DNA of 64,000 bases, from positions 3,472,501-3,536,500 of the forward strand of contig NZ_CP040094.1 in NCBI RefSeq assembly GCF_013343235.1. Direction: 5' to 3'. The position numbers were made by a program, and so were the translations under genes. This document shows positions 53,586 through 63,717 of the stretch, one piece after another. The stretch's first letter is position 1, and every line of letters starts with the position of its first letter. This stretch comes from Nostoc sp. TCL240-02 (GTDB lineage: Bacteria; Cyanobacteriota; Cyanobacteriia; Cyanobacteriales; Nostocaceae). The notes below the pieces were generated by a model, which saw only the letters and a list, made by a program, of their open reading frames with translations, ran no database searches and was not told where the DNA came from.

Positions 53586-54197
53586 ATGAAAGACCAACAA
53601 GGATCTAATCGCATTTCTTCAGGCGCAATTGCAGCCGTTTCAGCAGTGGTTGTAGCGGTGGGTGGCGGTGTGGCTTGGTTTACTACACACTCCAGCAATC
53701 CTCCCACACCATCAAACCCCTCTGGGCCTATCGCTCAACCAGCACAGCCATCAACTAGGCAGCCAGCTAATGAGCAAAGCCCTAATGTTTATTGGCTCAG
53801 ACCAAAAGATAAAAGTGTTGCTTTGGTTCCCCAACCGGTTAAAGTCGCTTCTATACGAGCCAGCCAGCCTTTAGAAGCAGCTTTCCAAAGTTTGTTGGCA
53901 GGGCCGACAGAAGGAACAGATTCCACAACTATCCCCAAAGGAACTAAGCTGTTGGGACTGAAATCAGAAAATGACGAAGTTCACGTTAATTTATCTGAAG
54001 ATTTTACCAGTGGTGGTGGTAGCACATCAATGATGGGTCGCGTCGGACAAGTTGTTTATACCGCGACAAGTTTAAATCCTAAAGCCAAGGTTTACATTGA
54101 CGTGAACGGCAAACCATTGGATGTTTTAGGTGGTGAAGGCGTAGAGTTACAACAACCACTAACTCGTGAAAGCTTTGAGAAAAATTATCAGCTTTAG
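53586..54197 (+). CDS. GerMN domain protein
   Basis: 203 residues. An N-terminal membrane segment (SSGAIAAVSAVVVAVGGGVAWFT) is followed by a proline/serine-rich linker (PPTPSNPSGPIAQPAQPS). The C-terminal GerMN domain includes VYWLRPKDKSVALVPQPVKV, PLEAAFQSLLAGPTEGTDSTTIPKGTKLLGL and VHVNLSEDFTSGGGSTSM. GerMN domains are found in envelope proteins including sporulation proteins; in cyanobacteria the role is unknown. The ATG at 53586 (second methionine of the open frame) follows AGGAAGG. Probably anchored in the cytoplasmic membrane with the domain outside. Confidence 0.85.
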   Translation: MKDQQGSNRISSGAIAAVSAVVVAVGGGVAWFTTHSSNPPTPSNPSGPIAQPAQPSTRQPANEQSPNVYWLRPKDKSVALVPQPVKVASIRASQPLEAAFQSLLAGPTEGTDSTTIPKGTKLLGLKSENDEVHVNLSEDFTSGGGSTSMMGRVGQVVYTATSLNPKAKVYIDVNGKPLDVLGGEGVELQQPLTRESFEKNYQL

Positions 54198-54233
54198 TTA
54201 TTGGTCATTAGCAAAGGACAAAGGACAAAAGAC

Positions 54234-54581
54234 CTAACGTTTGCTATTTAACACACGAAAATTACGGGCTTGCTCCTCTAACCTTGTGGCCAGGCGATCG
54301 CAAACCCGATTACACAAATCAAAAATCATTTCATCTTCCACCCGGTAATAGGCGCAAGTTCCTTCACTGCGGCGGCTAAGGATACCTGCTTGCCACATTA
54401 CCTTCAGGTGTTTTGACACATTTGCCTGAGAAGTCTGTGTTGCCTCTACCAACTCTTGCACGCATTTTTCTTCATCCCGTAATAAGTGGAGCAGCCGCAA
54501 GCGCATCGGCTCACTTAACAGGCTGAAGTATTCAGCTACTTGTTGCACCACTTCTGGCGGTAAAGGCAACGTTTGTTTCAT
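54234..54581 (-). CDS. ArsR family transcriptional regulator
   Basis: 115 residues with a winged helix-turn-helix: FSLLSEPMRLRLLHLLRDEEKCVQELVEATQTSQANVSKHLKVMWQAGILSRRSEGTCAYYRVED. ArsR proteins repress genes until a metal or other signal is bound. A cysteine in EEKCVQEL lies near the classical alpha-3 metal site (ELCVC in ArsR) but the second cysteine is missing, so metal sensing is uncertain. It is a single gene; the target may be itself. Confidence 0.9.
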   Translation of the reverse strand: MKQTLPLPPEVVQQVAEYFSLLSEPMRLRLLHLLRDEEKCVQELVEATQTSQANVSKHLKVMWQAGILSRRSEGTCAYYRVEDEMIFDLCNRVCDRLATRLEEQARNFRVLNSKR

Positions 54582-54656
54582 CAGGATTAACCCGCAAGGA
54601 CTGAAGTTTTAACGATGACTCATTTTAGATGACTCATTTGATATATAGATTAATAC

Positions 54657-55214
54657 TTAATCGGGGTTAATTCGCATCAAAGGTTGACCATATTCTACAG
54701 CGTCACCATTTTGGAGAAGAATTTCCATCACCTGTCCAGAGACTTCGGCTTCGATTTCATTCATCAGCTTCATGGCCTCAATGATACAGACGGTTTGACC
54801 CTTGCGGATGCGATCGCCAACTTCCACAAATGCCGCTTCCCCAGGCGCAGGAGCACGATAAAACGTTCCCACCATTGGGGAAGGCACTTCCACTAATCTC
54901 TGATCGATGATTGAGGGAGCATTTACTGACAACTGCAATTGTGTGCTAGTACCAGTATTCTCAAACACGCGAGATGTGGACACCTCCGTTACCTGACTCG
55001 CGTTCACCTGGTTTCCCCCAGATGAACCCGATGTCAAGCCAGAACCTACCACACCGCCGAAGGTTCCTTGACCTACCGACAACATCTGATTGCTGACGCT
55101 CACAGCCTTACGGACTGTTAGTTCAAAATCATCGCTTTTGAGCGTGACTTCTGCAATATCTGTTTGTGCGATCGTTGCCAATAGTTGGCGGATTTCATTA
55201 AAGTCCAATGGCAC
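54657..55214 (-). CDS. accB: Biotin carboxyl carrier protein of acetyl-CoA carboxylase
   Basis: 185 residues. The C-terminal biotinyl domain includes PMVGTFYRAPAPGEAAFVEVGD and the biotinylated lysine in IIEAMKLMNEIEAEVSG. The N-terminal part (DFNEIRQLLATIAQTDIAEVTLKS) is the usual bacterial AccB start, and the middle is a serine/glycine-rich linker. It carries the carboxyl group for malonyl-CoA synthesis. It starts 110 bases after efp, and efp-accB is a common conserved pair, so co-transcription is likely. Confidence 0.96.
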   Translation of the reverse strand: MPLDFNEIRQLLATIAQTDIAEVTLKSDDFELTVRKAVSVSNQMLSVGQGTFGGVVGSGLTSGSSGGNQVNASQVTEVSTSRVFENTGTSTQLQLSVNAPSIIDQRLVEVPSPMVGTFYRAPAPGEAAFVEVGDRIRKGQTVCIIEAMKLMNEIEAEVSGQVMEILLQNGDAVEYGQPLMRINPD

Positions 55215-55323
55215 AGTTTTTATTACCTCGACCTATCCGTAAATTAGCATCTTAAGTGTGGCAGGGATTAAATCCTTATATAGGGATTTCAATCGTGAAC
55301 AAGCATCTCCATAGAGATGAAAG

Positions 55324-55881
55324 TTATTCCCTGCTGATATATTTATCTTCCTGGGTATCAACTTTGATTCGTTCTCCTTGAGAAATAAACAAAGGAACCA
55401 TCACAATTGCACCAGTTTCCAAAGTTGCTGGTTTTGAGCCACCGGTAGCAGTGTCACCTTTTAAGCCTGGATCTGTTTGTACAATTTCCAGAACCACAGA
55501 TTTAGGCAATTCTACTCCCAGCACCTGGTCGCCCCACTTAATAACTTCAGCTTCCATACCTTCCTTCAGGTATTTGACGCGATCGCCAATTTGTGCGCGG
55601 GTCAATCTGCCTTCTTCATAGGTTTCCATATCCATAAAGACGAACTCATCGCCCTCTTTATAGGTATGCTGCATCGTACTTTTTTCTAGGGTGGCTTGGG
55701 GCACTGTTTCCCCAGCTCGGAACGTTTTTTCCATCACGCTCCCACTCTGGACATTTTTTAACTTAGTTCGGACAAAGGCAGAACCTTTACCTGGCTTGAC
55801 GTGTAGGAATTCAAGCACTCGCCATACAGACCCATCCAATACAATTGAAACACCGGGTCGAAAGTCGTTACTGGAGATCAT
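55324..55881 (-). CDS. efp: Elongation factor P
   Basis: 185 residues with the three beta-barrel domains of [43 protein letters not shown] at the start, the conserved lysine loop PGKGSAF that is modified in many bacteria, and the C-terminal [35 protein letters not shown]. It relieves ribosome stalling at polyproline. Upstream of accB in the same direction. Confidence 0.97.
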   Translation of the reverse strand: MISSNDFRPGVSIVLDGSVWRVLEFLHVKPGKGSAFVRTKLKNVQSGSVMEKTFRAGETVPQATLEKSTMQHTYKEGDEFVFMDMETYEEGRLTRAQIGDRVKYLKEGMEAEVIKWGDQVLGVELPKSVVLEIVQTDPGLKGDTATGGSKPATLETGAIVMVPLFISQGERIKVDTQEDKYISRE

Positions 55882-56050
55882 GAAACTTTCAAATTTTGGA
55901 AGACAATCGGCATTTATTGTACCCTTCTAGAGTCGTCATTGGGCATTTGTCATTAGTTAGTTGTCATTTGTTACCCTGCCCTAGACCTCTGATCCACTCA
56001 GCCCTTAACGTGGGAAGATTATTTATGGGTTACGTCCAGTCAACAAATTA

Positions 56051-57178
56051 ATGCTGCATTTGAGTTATCCCATGCTTAACTTATTAAAATCCTGGCTGAA
56101 GAACAGCCTAATGGCAATACTGCTGGTAACAATATTTTTAGGCATAACTACAGCTGGGTGGACTCCCTCCAGTAGCGCCGCGCTGCCATCTGGCAACGCA
56201 ATTACCGATGGCAAGGCTTTGTTGCGATATGCACTCCCAATAGATAACAAACCTGTACGGCAACTACAAGCCAGTCTAGAGGACATCTCTGCCCAGCTGC
56301 GGGCAAATCGGCGATGGGGTGCAATTTCCAAGGACATCAGCAAAGCATCCCGTATTCTCGATAAACCCTCCCAAATCTTAACAAGCGTTCCCGCAGAACG
56401 CCAACCCCAAGCTGAAGCTTGGATTACCGAGTTGAAATCTGGGGTGGGTAAATTAGAAGAATTGGCGAATAGCAAAGATAAAGAACAAATTCTACAAGAA
56501 AGAGGCAAACTTCTGAATCTCGTCACTCAGATAGAAGAGTCAATGGTGAAAGAATTCCCCTTTGAAGTGCCTGCCCAGTTCAGTAACCTACCACAACTTA
56601 AAGGTCGTGCCACTGTAGAAATCAAAACCAATAAAGGCGATTTAAACCTTGTAGTAGACGGTTATAGCGCCCCTGTCACTGCTGGTAATTTTGTCGATTT
56701 AGTACAGAAGGGTTTTTACAATGGCTTGGAATTTACCCGTTCTGAAGAATCTTACTTTCTGCAAACTGGAGATCCCGCCGGTAAAGACGTGGGTTACATC
56801 GATCCCAAAACGGGCAAATATCGCGCTATTCCCTTAGAAGTCTTAGTCCAGGGTGATAAAGCACCTACTTATGGCATTACGCTAGAAGAAGCTGGTCGTT
56901 ATGTTGATATGCCAGTTTTACCTTTCTCTGCTTTTGGGGCAGTCGTGATGGCTCGTCCCGAAAGTGAAGTAAATGGTGGTTCTTCGCAATTCTTCTTCTT
57001 TTTGTTTGAACCAGAACTCACCCCCGCCGGACGCAACTTATTGGATGGTCGTTATGCGGTTTTTGGCTATCTTACTGAAGGCAGAGAAGTTTTGGAGAAA
57101 CTGAAAGCGGGTGACAAAATTGAATCGGCAAAAGTCGTCCAGGGAATAGAAAATCTGGTTGAGCCGCAAGCTGTATAA
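56051..57178 (+). CDS. Cyclophilin-type peptidylprolyl isomerase, lumenal (TLP40-like)
   Basis: 375 residues. The N-terminus (LKNSLMAILLVTIFLGITTAGWTPSSSAA) is a signal segment. A helical, PsbQ-like domain (about 40-170: LRYALPIDNKPVRQLQASLEDISAQLRANRRWGAISKDISKA) precedes the cyclophilin domain, which has TVEIKTNKGDLNLVVDGYSAPVTAGNFVDLVQKGFYNGLEFTRSEESYFLQTGDP and SSQFFFFLFEPELTPAGRNLLDGRYAVFGYLTEG. This is the organisation of TLP40-like isomerases, which in plants act in the thylakoid lumen. An alternative ATG is at 56072. Its role in folding of photosystem proteins is inferred. Confidence 0.9.
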   Translation: MLHLSYPMLNLLKSWLKNSLMAILLVTIFLGITTAGWTPSSSAALPSGNAITDGKALLRYALPIDNKPVRQLQASLEDISAQLRANRRWGAISKDISKASRILDKPSQILTSVPAERQPQAEAWITELKSGVGKLEELANSKDKEQILQERGKLLNLVTQIEESMVKEFPFEVPAQFSNLPQLKGRATVEIKTNKGDLNLVVDGYSAPVTAGNFVDLVQKGFYNGLEFTRSEESYFLQTGDPAGKDVGYIDPKTGKYRAIPLEVLVQGDKAPTYGITLEEAGRYVDMPVLPFSAFGAVVMARPESEVNGGSSQFFFFLFEPELTPAGRNLLDGRYAVFGYLTEGREVLEKLKAGDKIESAKVVQGIENLVEPQAV

Positions 57179-57244
57179 GAAGAGGAGAGGGGAATGGGGA
57201 AGATGAGGGAGCAGAGGAAGAATAACTCCTAACTCTTAACTCCC

Positions 57245-57817
57245 CTAATTTAGATTTCCGGTAGCGAACACTCGATCGACTGCGATCGCTAATTCTGGAA
57301 AAGTCCGTGATCCAATTTCCTGGGTGGCGGTAAAAACTGTTTCTTCGTAAAATCCCTCTTCCAGTAATAATACTGAAATTTTTGCTTCGAGTGGGTCTAC
57401 AATCCAATATTCAGAAACCTCTAAGGCCGCATATTCAGACCTTTTATAACGATAATCTCGTTTAACCGACTCTGGACTGACTACCTCGACAATTAGTAAC
57501 GGGGGTGACTGAAATACTGCTGAGGCATTCAACAATTCTCTGGCTTGCTCTACTGTCACCACACACAAATCAGTCAACCTAGATTTATTTCTCCCTGTTC
57601 TCACCCCACTTTCTCGAAAACACAGCCAAGGTGAGCTACAACGTTTAATTTCTGTATCTAGTAATTGCTCAAGAAATTTGGCAATCAGGAAATGTTCAAT
57701 AGTAGGTGGGTTCATTAGCTCTAGCTTGCCATCCACCAATTCATAATTGAAATCGCTACCATCATCATAAGTTAAGTACTCCTCAAACGTGATGCTGCTT
57801 ACTGGAGTTGTTACCAT
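57245..57817 (-). CDS. Uma2 family endonuclease-fold protein
   Basis: 190 residues: SITFEEYLTYDDGSDFNYELVDGKLELMNPPTIEHF at the start, then LCVVTVEQARELL, PPLLIVEVVSPESVKRDYRYKRSEYAALEVSEYWIVDP. The catalytic E-V-V-S-P and following lysines are present. It is the third Uma2 copy here. Converges with the isomerase gene (+). Confidence 0.85.
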   Translation of the reverse strand: MVTTPVSSITFEEYLTYDDGSDFNYELVDGKLELMNPPTIEHFLIAKFLEQLLDTEIKRCSSPWLCFRESGVRTGRNKSRLTDLCVVTVEQARELLNASAVFQSPPLLIVEVVSPESVKRDYRYKRSEYAALEVSEYWIVDPLEAKISVLLLEEGFYEETVFTATQEIGSRTFPELAIAVDRVFATGNLN

Positions 57818-57906
57818 CCCAACTGACCCCTAGACGATACTTTTATATTAAACAGTAAAGCAAATCATCAGTTTTCTTAGTAATTTTGCAACACGGAAAA
57901 CCGATT

Positions 57907-58929
57907 GTGAATAGTGACTTATCTTCTCAACAAGTAAAAGATATTGGCGAACAAGGTCTTTTAGAAAAATTGCAGCGCTTCTGTCCTCCAGAAATTATTG
58001 GCGATGATGCAGCAGTCCTTGAGACTGCACCAGAGCAATCTTTGGTGGTGACTACAGATGTGCTAGTTGACGGCATACATTTTAGCAACCTCACCACTTC
58101 CCCAGAAGATGCTGGTTGGCGGGCTGCTGCTGCCAATTTATCAGATTTAGCCGCAATGGGTGCTTCCCCATTGGGAATTACCGTCGGGTTGGGACTTCCA
58201 GGTGAAGTTAGGGTGAGTTGGGTTGAGCGACTCTACCAAGGAATGACAGAATGCCTGCAAAAATACAATACCTCAATTGTCGGGGGTGATGTGGTGCGAT
58301 CGCCTGTGACGACTTTGGCAATTACCGCTTTTGGTCAAGTTAACCCTAATCAAATTATCCGTCGTTCTGCTGCTGTAGTGGGAGATGCGATCGTTGTTAC
58401 AGGCGTTCATGGAGCTTCCCATGCTGGCTTAGAACTGCTCTTACACCCCGAATTAGGACAACACCTCAAAGATACAGAACGCACGGCTTTAATCCACGCA
58501 CACCAGCGCCCACAGCCACGATTAGATGTATTACCAATCCTCTGGAAAATTTTAGCATCCCCATGCCCCATGCCCATTGCTGGTATGGATAGTAGTGATG
58601 GTTTAGCAGATGCGATTATCCAAATCTGCCGCGTCAGTGGTGTTGGCGCTATCTTAGAACGCAGACAAATTTCCATGCCAGTAGCTTTTGACCATTGGCT
58701 AACACCAGAACAAGCACTAGCTTATGCTCTATACGGTGGCGAAGACTTTGAATTAGTGCTTTGCTTACCACAAGAGCCAGCATTAGCCTTAGTACAACAT
58801 CTTGGTCAAGGTGCTGCGATCGTCGGCAACATTACATCCGGATCAACAGTACTATTGCACGACGAACAAAAAAAATTCCCTGACCAAGTTCTGAGTCTCA
58901 GCCAGGGATTTCAACATTTTGCTCAATAG
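57907..58929 (+). CDS. thiL: Thiamine-monophosphate kinase
   Basis: 340 residues. It phosphorylates thiamine phosphate to thiamine diphosphate. Landmarks are GDDAAVLE (about residue 37), VVTTDVLVDGIHFSNLTTSPEDAGWRAAAANLSDLAAMGASPLG (metal-binding aspartates), VGGDVVRSP and GMDSSDGLADAIIQIC. The GTG at 57907 has GGAAAA about 9 bases upstream and was preferred to the TTG at 57886. Length is normal. Confidence 0.95.
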   Translation: MNSDLSSQQVKDIGEQGLLEKLQRFCPPEIIGDDAAVLETAPEQSLVVTTDVLVDGIHFSNLTTSPEDAGWRAAAANLSDLAAMGASPLGITVGLGLPGEVRVSWVERLYQGMTECLQKYNTSIVGGDVVRSPVTTLAITAFGQVNPNQIIRRSAAVVGDAIVVTGVHGASHAGLELLLHPELGQHLKDTERTALIHAHQRPQPRLDVLPILWKILASPCPMPIAGMDSSDGLADAIIQICRVSGVGAILERRQISMPVAFDHWLTPEQALAYALYGGEDFELVLCLPQEPALALVQHLGQGAAIVGNITSGSTVLLHDEQKKFPDQVLSLSQGFQHFAQ

Positions 58930-58984
58930 TCTTTTGTCATTTTTCCAATGACCAATGACCAATAACTAAATGACTAATGACAAA
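58925..58984. repeat. Short GACCAATGACC repeats
   Basis: GTCTTTTGTCATTTTTCC is followed by imperfect GACCAATGACCAATAACTAAATGACTAATGACA between the converging thiL and gap genes, the common Nostoc intergenic pattern. Confidence 0.6.
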
Positions 58985-59998
58985 TTATTGCCACTTCTCG
59001 GCTACCAATTCTGCCAAATCCAAAACTCGTTGGCTGTAACCCCACTCGTTGTCATACCATGCCATAACTTTTACTAAGTCATTGCCCATAACCAAAGTCA
59101 AGCTGGAATCAACAATCGAAGAAGCATCGCTACCTTGATAATCGGAAGATACCAGTTCTAGTTCGCTATAGTCCAAAATGCCTTTAAGTTGGCCTTCAGC
59201 AGCATCTTTGAGAGCTTGGTTAACTTCTTCAGTAATAGTACGCTTCTCAACCTGAACTACGAAATCTACCATTGAGACGTTCGGGGTTGGTACGCGTAAG
59301 GCAACGCCATTAAGCTTGCCTTTCAGGTCTGGGATAACCAGTGCCACTGCTTTTGCTGCACCAGTGGAGGTGGGTACAATGTTTATCGCTGCGGCCCTCG
59401 CCCGTCGCAAATCCCGGTGAGAAGCGTCTAGCAAACGCTGGTCGCCTGTATAGCTGTGGGTGGTGGTCATCGTACCTTTGATGATGCCAAACTTATCGTT
59501 CAACACCTTGGCAATTGGTGCCAAGCAGTTGGTAGTACAACTAGCGTTACTGATAATGTTGTGTATGTTGTGGTCATAATCATGATGATTCACACCAACC
59601 ACAAAAGTACCATCCTCGTTTTTACCAGGAGCGGTAATCAGAACTTTCTTGGCTCCAGCATTTACGTGCTTAAGCGCTCCTTCTTTGCTAGTAAATACGC
59701 CGGTTGCTTCGATAATTAGGTCAATTCCCCAATCTTTCCAGGGCAATTTTTCTGGGTTACGGTCGGATACGCACTTAATGGTCTTACCGTTAACGATGAT
59801 AGAGTTATCATCGGCACTAATCTCAGCACCTTTGATCTTACCTAGCATTGAGTCATACTTTAGTAGGTGAGCATTGGTTCTAGGGTCTGAAGTGTCATTA
59901 ATAGCGACAAGATCGATCCGACTATTCTCTCTACCCACCCAGCAACGCGCAAAGTTACGTCCAATCCGCCCGAAACCGTTGATTGCAACTCTAATCAC
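58985..59998 (-). CDS. gap: Glyceraldehyde-3-phosphate dehydrogenase
   Basis: 337 residues. The Rossmann motif [15 protein letters not shown] is at the N-terminus, the catalytic cysteine in [16 protein letters not shown], followed by [14 protein letters not shown] and [23 protein letters not shown]. The frame extends 17 codons upstream, but the GTG at 59998, with AGAGGG 13 bases upstream, gives the normal start ([13 protein letters not shown]). Sequence features fit the Gap2-type enzyme that uses NADPH or NADH in the Calvin cycle and gluconeogenesis. The upstream region contains a run of nine G residues. Confidence 0.95.
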   Translation of the reverse strand: MIRVAINGFGRIGRNFARCWVGRENSRIDLVAINDTSDPRTNAHLLKYDSMLGKIKGAEISADDNSIIVNGKTIKCVSDRNPEKLPWKDWGIDLIIEATGVFTSKEGALKHVNAGAKKVLITAPGKNEDGTFVVGVNHHDYDHNIHNIISNASCTTNCLAPIAKVLNDKFGIIKGTMTTTHSYTGDQRLLDASHRDLRRARAAAINIVPTSTGAAKAVALVIPDLKGKLNGVALRVPTPNVSMVDFVVQVEKRTITEEVNQALKDAAEGQLKGILDYSELELVSSDYQGSDASSIVDSSLTLVMGNDLVKVMAWYDNEWGYSQRVLDLAELVAEKWQ

Positions 59999-60061
59999 AG
60001 TGTCTTGCCCTCTGTATTTATGCTTATATGTTGATATCGTTGACCCCAATCATATCGCAAA

Positions 60062-60070
60062 GGGGGGGGG
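60062..60070. repeat. Run of nine G residues upstream of gap
   Basis: A homopolymer of nine G's lies 64 bases upstream of the gap start codon (minus strand), next to the short hairpin CACTTT/AAAGTG. Such a run is prone to slippage and may lie in the gap promoter. Confidence 0.6.
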
Positions 60071-60114
60071 CACTTTTAACCATAAAGTGTTAGATCAATA
60101 AAAAAACACATAAT

Positions 60115-60741
60115 TTATTCAGATTTGTAGGAGTAGAGATTGTTGTTAGTGATATATGATCTAACCGATTCCGGTACTAAATAACGAATTGACTGGCGTT
60201 CGCGGCAAAATTTGCGAATTAGACTTGACGAAACTCCTACTAAAGGTATATCCAAGAGTTGCCAGTAAATGGTATACGACTGCTCCCTCAGTTGTTGCTC
60301 CACTTGCTTGCAGATTAATTTGCTTTGAGTTATAGTCTCACCACCTAGCAGTCGGGGTGCGATTAACCAATCACACATTTGTGCTAGTTCGTGTCCACGG
60401 TACCAACGAGGTAAGGTTTGGAAAGTATCCAAGCCCACAATCCAGTACCAGTGAGTATTTGGGTAACAAGTAGATAAGTCAATCAGAGTGTTAATGCCAT
60501 AAGAAGTCCCAGAGCGATTTGTCTCCACTAATGAGACAGTAAACGCTGGGTTATCTTTTATGGCTAATTGCAGCATTTCCACGCGATGCTTAAACAAAGC
60601 TGCTTCTTTATGAGGAGGATTTAGGGATGGCACCCAAATTACCTTTTCAAGAGATACTTCTTGCATTGCTGTCTCGGCTACGAGCAGGTGTCCCCAGTGA
60701 ATTGGATCAAATGTGCCACCAAAAATTGCTAGTTGCTGCAT
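60115..60741 (-). CDS. nadD: Nicotinate-nucleotide adenylyltransferase
   Basis: 208 residues from the chosen ATG: MQQLAIFGGTFDPIHWGHLLVAETAMQE carries the nucleotidyltransferase HxGH motif (HWGH), and GVSSSLIRKFCRERQSIRYLVPESV is the usual S-S-x-x-I-R block. It makes nicotinate adenine dinucleotide in NAD synthesis. The longer frame starts 16 codons earlier without a ribosome binding site that I favour. It is followed by gap in the same direction. Confidence 0.95.
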   Translation of the reverse strand: MQQLAIFGGTFDPIHWGHLLVAETAMQEVSLEKVIWVPSLNPPHKEAALFKHRVEMLQLAIKDNPAFTVSLVETNRSGTSYGINTLIDLSTCYPNTHWYWIVGLDTFQTLPRWYRGHELAQMCDWLIAPRLLGGETITQSKLICKQVEQQLREQSYTIYWQLLDIPLVGVSSSLIRKFCRERQSIRYLVPESVRSYITNNNLYSYKSE

Positions 60742-61144
60742 CCAGTTATGCCTGGGTTTTATGCAATTGAAAAATAGTTTCATTACCAATGTACTATTGT
60801 AGTCAATTCACGGCTAAACTTGATGCAATTTCAAATCAGTTTCACTAAACAATGTATTATGTAGCCAATTCCAGTAAGGTAGACAAAAATATGTATTTGA
60901 CATTACAAGAATTTCTTTCCCGATGTAGCCAAAATTTTCAGAATAATCTTAACAACAGTTCAGAAATAGTAAAAACCTCCAACCAAGGTAAAATCATTCT
61001 GAACACGCAAAACCATACCAGAAACAACATCTGGGCATTAAACATAAATACGATATAGGAGTAGTTACGGTAAAAATCAAATTCCTGTTATGATACGCGT
61101 GTCATTTGTGATTATGGTGTGGTGTGGTGTAAGAGGAGCAATAA
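60742..61144. other. Region between nadD and murC
   Basis: About 400 bases that must hold both divergent promoters. One weak open frame lies inside (60891-61058). A run of GTGGTGTGGTGTAAGAGGAG near 61119-61138 ends in the murC ribosome binding site. Confidence 0.45.
60891..61058 (+). CDS. Possible small protein, 55 aa
   Basis: The frame from ATG 60891 encodes MYLTLQEFLSRCSQNFQNNLNNSSE, then VKTSNQGKIILNTQNHTRNNIWALN. It is asparagine-rich and unrecognised. AAGG lies about 14 bases before the start. It lies before murC with no other gene between. It may be chance. Confidence 0.3.
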   Translation: MYLTLQEFLSRCSQNFQNNLNNSSEIVKTSNQGKIILNTQNHTRNNIWALNINTI

Positions 61145-62590
61145 ATGACTAATTCTGTAGATTTTAGTGGTAGACCATTTCATTTTATTGGCATCGGCGG
61201 CATAGGTATGTCTGCTCTGGCATACGTTCTCGCCAAGCGTCAATTTCCAGTATCAGGTTCGGATCTTCGTCCAAACCACATTACGCACAAATTGGAATCT
61301 ATCGGTGCCCATATTTTTGGTAGACAAGAGGCAAGTAATCTCGAATTCTTTCGTCCTCAAGTATTAAATTCACAAGAACAATTACCTGCTGATACTAAGT
61401 CAAAATTACCTCAAGTCATTTGTTCAACAGCAATTAACACTAATAATTTAGAATACAAAGCAGCGTTGGAATTAGGTTGTCCAGTTTTGCATCGTTCAGA
61501 TGTACTAGCTGCTTTAATTTCCGATTACTACAGTATTGCAGTGGCAGGAACACACGGCAAAACTACAACCAGTAGCATGATTGGTTATATGCTTCTGGAA
61601 GCAGGTCTAGACCCAACGATTTTAGTAGGTGGCGAAGTCAATGCTTGGGAAGGTAATGCTCGATTGGGACAAAGCCAATATTTGGTAGCCGAAGCAGATG
61701 AATCTGATGGTTCTTTGGTAAAACACGCTCCAGAAATTGGCATCATCACCAATATTGAACTCGATCATCCTGACCATTACGATACATTAGAAGAAGTAAT
61801 TGACATCTTCCAGACATTTGCTAAGGGTTGTAAAACTTTAATCGGTAGTATTGACTGTGCGACAGTGCGCGATCGCTTGCAACCCACAATCAGCTACAGC
61901 CTACACTCGGATACCGACGCTGACTACACCGTTACTAATATTGATTATCGTGCTGATGGCACCACGGCTCTAGTTTGGGAAAGAGGCAAAGCCTTGGGCG
62001 TGTTGAAGTTGCGGCTTCTCAGTCGCCACAATCTCAGCAATGCTCTAGCAGCAGTAGCTGTTGGTCGCGCCTTGGGCTTAGAATTTGGAGCGATCGCTAA
62101 AGGCATCGCCACCTTTGAAGGAGCAAGACGACGCTTTGAGCTTCGGGGTGAAGTTGATGGCATTACCTTCATTGATGACTATGCTCATCATCCTAGCGAG
62201 ATTCGCGCTACTCTCGCCGCCGCACGTTTACAGGCAAGACCAGGACAAAGAGTGGTTGCTATCTTCCAACCCCATCGCTATAGCCGAACACTGACCTTTT
62301 TAGAAGAATTTGCCGAGTCTTTTACCCATGCTGATTTGGTTGTGCTGACTGATATTTACAGTGCAGGCGAACCCAATTTAGGGCAAATTACTGGTGAAGA
62401 TTTAGCGGCAGAAATTGCTAAACACCATTCTCCTGTCGTTTATCAACCAACTTTACCCTTAGTGCATGAGTACTTGTTAAAAACATTACGCCGAGGAGAC
62501 TTGGCGCTGTTTTTAGGGGCTGGGAACTTGAATCAGGTGATTCCGGAAATAATTACTGCACTTTGCGAACCTGCTAAAGCCACATCTTAA
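61145..62590 (+). CDS. murC: UDP-N-acetylmuramate-L-alanine ligase
   Basis: 481 residues. It joins L-alanine to UDP-N-acetylmuramate in peptidoglycan synthesis. The Rossmann motif GIGGIGMSALAYVL is at about residues 17-30, the ATP-binding loop in VAGTHGKTTTSSMIGYML, then EADESDGSL and IDDYAHHPSEIRATLAA. ATG start with AGAGGAGC upstream. It is followed at 126 bases by murB in the same direction. Confidence 0.97.
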   Translation: MTNSVDFSGRPFHFIGIGGIGMSALAYVLAKRQFPVSGSDLRPNHITHKLESIGAHIFGRQEASNLEFFRPQVLNSQEQLPADTKSKLPQVICSTAINTNNLEYKAALELGCPVLHRSDVLAALISDYYSIAVAGTHGKTTTSSMIGYMLLEAGLDPTILVGGEVNAWEGNARLGQSQYLVAEADESDGSLVKHAPEIGIITNIELDHPDHYDTLEEVIDIFQTFAKGCKTLIGSIDCATVRDRLQPTISYSLHSDTDADYTVTNIDYRADGTTALVWERGKALGVLKLRLLSRHNLSNALAAVAVGRALGLEFGAIAKGIATFEGARRRFELRGEVDGITFIDDYAHHPSEIRATLAAARLQARPGQRVVAIFQPHRYSRTLTFLEEFAESFTHADLVVLTDIYSAGEPNLGQITGEDLAAEIAKHHSPVVYQPTLPLVHEYLLKTLRRGDLALFLGAGNLNQVIPEIITALCEPAKATS

Positions 62591-62715
62591 GTGGAGACTT
62601 TGCAAAGACTTCATTTCTGAGCAAAGCGCCCGTCTAGCAATGGTTCCATCTGTGAACTCTATTACCGTATCTTTGCGGTAAATTAATGTAAAAATTTTAC
62701 CCATACAAAGTAAAA

Positions 62716-63717
62716 ATGACCATTTCCCAGGCAGCTGGAAACGTCTGCACAGTCTCTGCTTTGAATACAAAGAAACATCAAACAACTAATTCGGTGGATA
62801 GTGAAGTAATTTACTTACCAAATACTGATTGTGCGATCAAGCCCCAGGCTTGCTTGTCAGCCTTTACTTCTTATAGGGTTGGAGGAGCAGCTGATTTGTA
62901 TGTTGCCCCCCGAAACTTAGAAGCACTGCAAGCAAGTCTGAAATACGCAAAAGAACGTAATTTAAAGGTGACAACACTGGGAGCAGGTTCTAACCTGCTG
63001 GTGAGCGATGGCGGTATATCAGGCCTAGTCATCGCGACTCGTCATCTCCGCTTCAGCAACTTTGACCCCCAAACCGGTCAATTAACCGTTGCTGCCGGAG
63101 AATCAATTCCTAGTTTGGCATGGGCGGCAGCAGAATTAGGATGGCAAGGATTGGAGTGGGCTGTTGGCATCCCTGGAACAGCCGGAGGTGCTGTGGTAAT
63201 GAATGCAGGGGCACATAATAGCTGTATCGCAGATATGTTAGTGAGTGCCGAGGTTCTTTCACCCGATGGGACGCTGGAGACTCTTACCCCGGAACAGTTA
63301 GGTTATAGCTACCGGACTTCATTATTGCAAGGTGGCGATCGCATAGTCACCCAAGCCACCTTACAACTCGCGCCAGGTGCAGACCCAGCAAAAGTTGTGG
63401 CAATCACCAAAGAACACAAAAGGCATCGCTTAAGCACCCAACCATACAACTTCCCCAGTTGTGGGAGTGTGTTCCGCAATCCCAAACCTTACAGTGCTGG
63501 CTGGTTAATTGAACAAACTGGCCTCAAAGGCTACCAAATTGGTGGAGCGCAAGTAGCACTACTCCATGCTAATTTCATCGTTAACCGTGGTGGAGCCAAA
63601 GCTAGTGACATTTTCTGTCTCATTCGCCACATCCAATATCAGGTGCAAGAACGTTGGTCTATTAATTTAGAGCCAGAAGTCAAAATGCTCGGAGAGTTTC
63701 AAGGTGCTTGTGGATAG
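62716..63717 (+). CDS. murB: UDP-N-acetylenolpyruvoylglucosamine reductase
   Basis: 333 residues, type I MurB using FAD. Landmarks are [57 protein letters not shown], the catalytic serine in [11 protein letters not shown] and a C-terminal EPEVKMLG. The N-terminal 25-30 residues before the fold are variable. It follows murC in what is probably one operon. Confidence 0.96.
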   Translation: MTISQAAGNVCTVSALNTKKHQTTNSVDSEVIYLPNTDCAIKPQACLSAFTSYRVGGAADLYVAPRNLEALQASLKYAKERNLKVTTLGAGSNLLVSDGGISGLVIATRHLRFSNFDPQTGQLTVAAGESIPSLAWAAAELGWQGLEWAVGIPGTAGGAVVMNAGAHNSCIADMLVSAEVLSPDGTLETLTPEQLGYSYRTSLLQGGDRIVTQATLQLAPGADPAKVVAITKEHKRHRLSTQPYNFPSCGSVFRNPKPYSAGWLIEQTGLKGYQIGGAQVALLHANFIVNRGGAKASDIFCLIRHIQYQVQERWSINLEPEVKMLGEFQGACG

